Shown piece after piece: positions 6,534 through 6,563 of a stretch of DNA of 6,563 nucleotides (the stretch's first letter is position 1; each line of letters starts with the position of its first letter). Origin of the DNA: Blastocatellia bacterium (GTDB taxonomy: Bacteria; Acidobacteriota; Blastocatellia; UBA7656); the NCBI GenBank assembly GCA_022615215.1, contig JAKEHD010000087.1, positions 1-6,563 of the forward strand. The letters run 5' to 3'. The notes beneath the pieces were generated by a model. That model did not search any database, had not been told where the DNA came from, and saw only the letters and a list, made by a program, of their open reading frames with translations. The position numbers were made by a program, and so were the translations under genes.

Positions 6534-6557
6534 GCGGCGGCCGTAGACGCCGCTTTT
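6534..6557 (+). terminator. GC-rich hairpin followed by TTTT (terminator or REP-like repeat)
   Basis: GCGGCG at 6534-6539 pairs with CGCCGC at 6548-6553 around an 8-nt loop, and TTTT follows at 6554-6557. The form fits an intrinsic terminator on the plus strand. However, it lies more than 300 nt past the last stop codon, and GTGCGGCG...CGCCGC motifs are also frequent dispersed repeats in some bacterial genomes. The window ends shortly after, so a longer repeat unit cannot be excluded. Confidence 0.4.
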
Positions 6558-6563
6558 CCTGCA

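Larger units (their letters stand above)
6223..6563. other. Intergenic region downstream of the aminotransferase gene
   Basis: No gene is supportable in these 341 nt. The first 86 nt (6223-6308) show nothing clear; no stem followed by a T-run marks the end of the cluster. The remainder holds a nested inverted-repeat structure (6309-6470), degenerate direct repeats within it, and a GC-rich hairpin at 6534-6553. Confidence 0.75.

Overview
The window is a stretch of bacterial chromosome of moderately high GC with all genes on the plus strand. The large M14 peptidase, the style of the intergenic repeats (CACAG-type inverted repeats, a GCGGCG/CGCCGC hairpin, TTTAGCC/GGCTAAA palindromes) and the codon use recall environmental Acidobacteriota, perhaps Blastocatellia. 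That assignment is an impression, not a test; no rRNA or marker gene is present.

Layout. Positions 1-2037 hold the 3' part of a large M14-type zinc carboxypeptidase whose start lies outside the window. Positions 2038-2379 are non-coding. They contain a 220-bp element bounded by a 42/43-nt imperfect inverted repeat, with an inner open frame that faintly resembles the N-terminus of an IS21-type transposase. After it comes a good sigma-70-like promoter surrounded by ATTGG half-sites. From 2380 to 6222 four genes follow with gaps of 37, 48 and 59 nt and no convincing terminator between them: a MocR/GntR regulator with an aminotransferase-like domain, an Lrp/AsnC regulator, a DinB-fold putative metalloprotein, and a free-standing fold-type I PLP aminotransferase. 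Positions 6223-6563 have no gene. They carry a 162-nt nested inverted-repeat structure with internal direct repeats, and a second GC-rich hairpin at the right edge.

How the genes may work together. The four-gene cluster looks like one transcription unit driven from the promoter at 2313-2340. The MocR protein probably senses PLP or a PLP-amino acid adduct, and the Lrp-type protein probably senses an amino acid or related small molecule. The terminal aminotransferase would supply the chemistry, and the DinB-fold protein could act on a product or a thiol adduct. The substrate cannot be read from the sequence. Two amino-acid-linked regulators leading a short aminotransferase cluster is the most interesting functional observation here. 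The peptidase upstream is separated by the repeat element and is probably not part of the unit.
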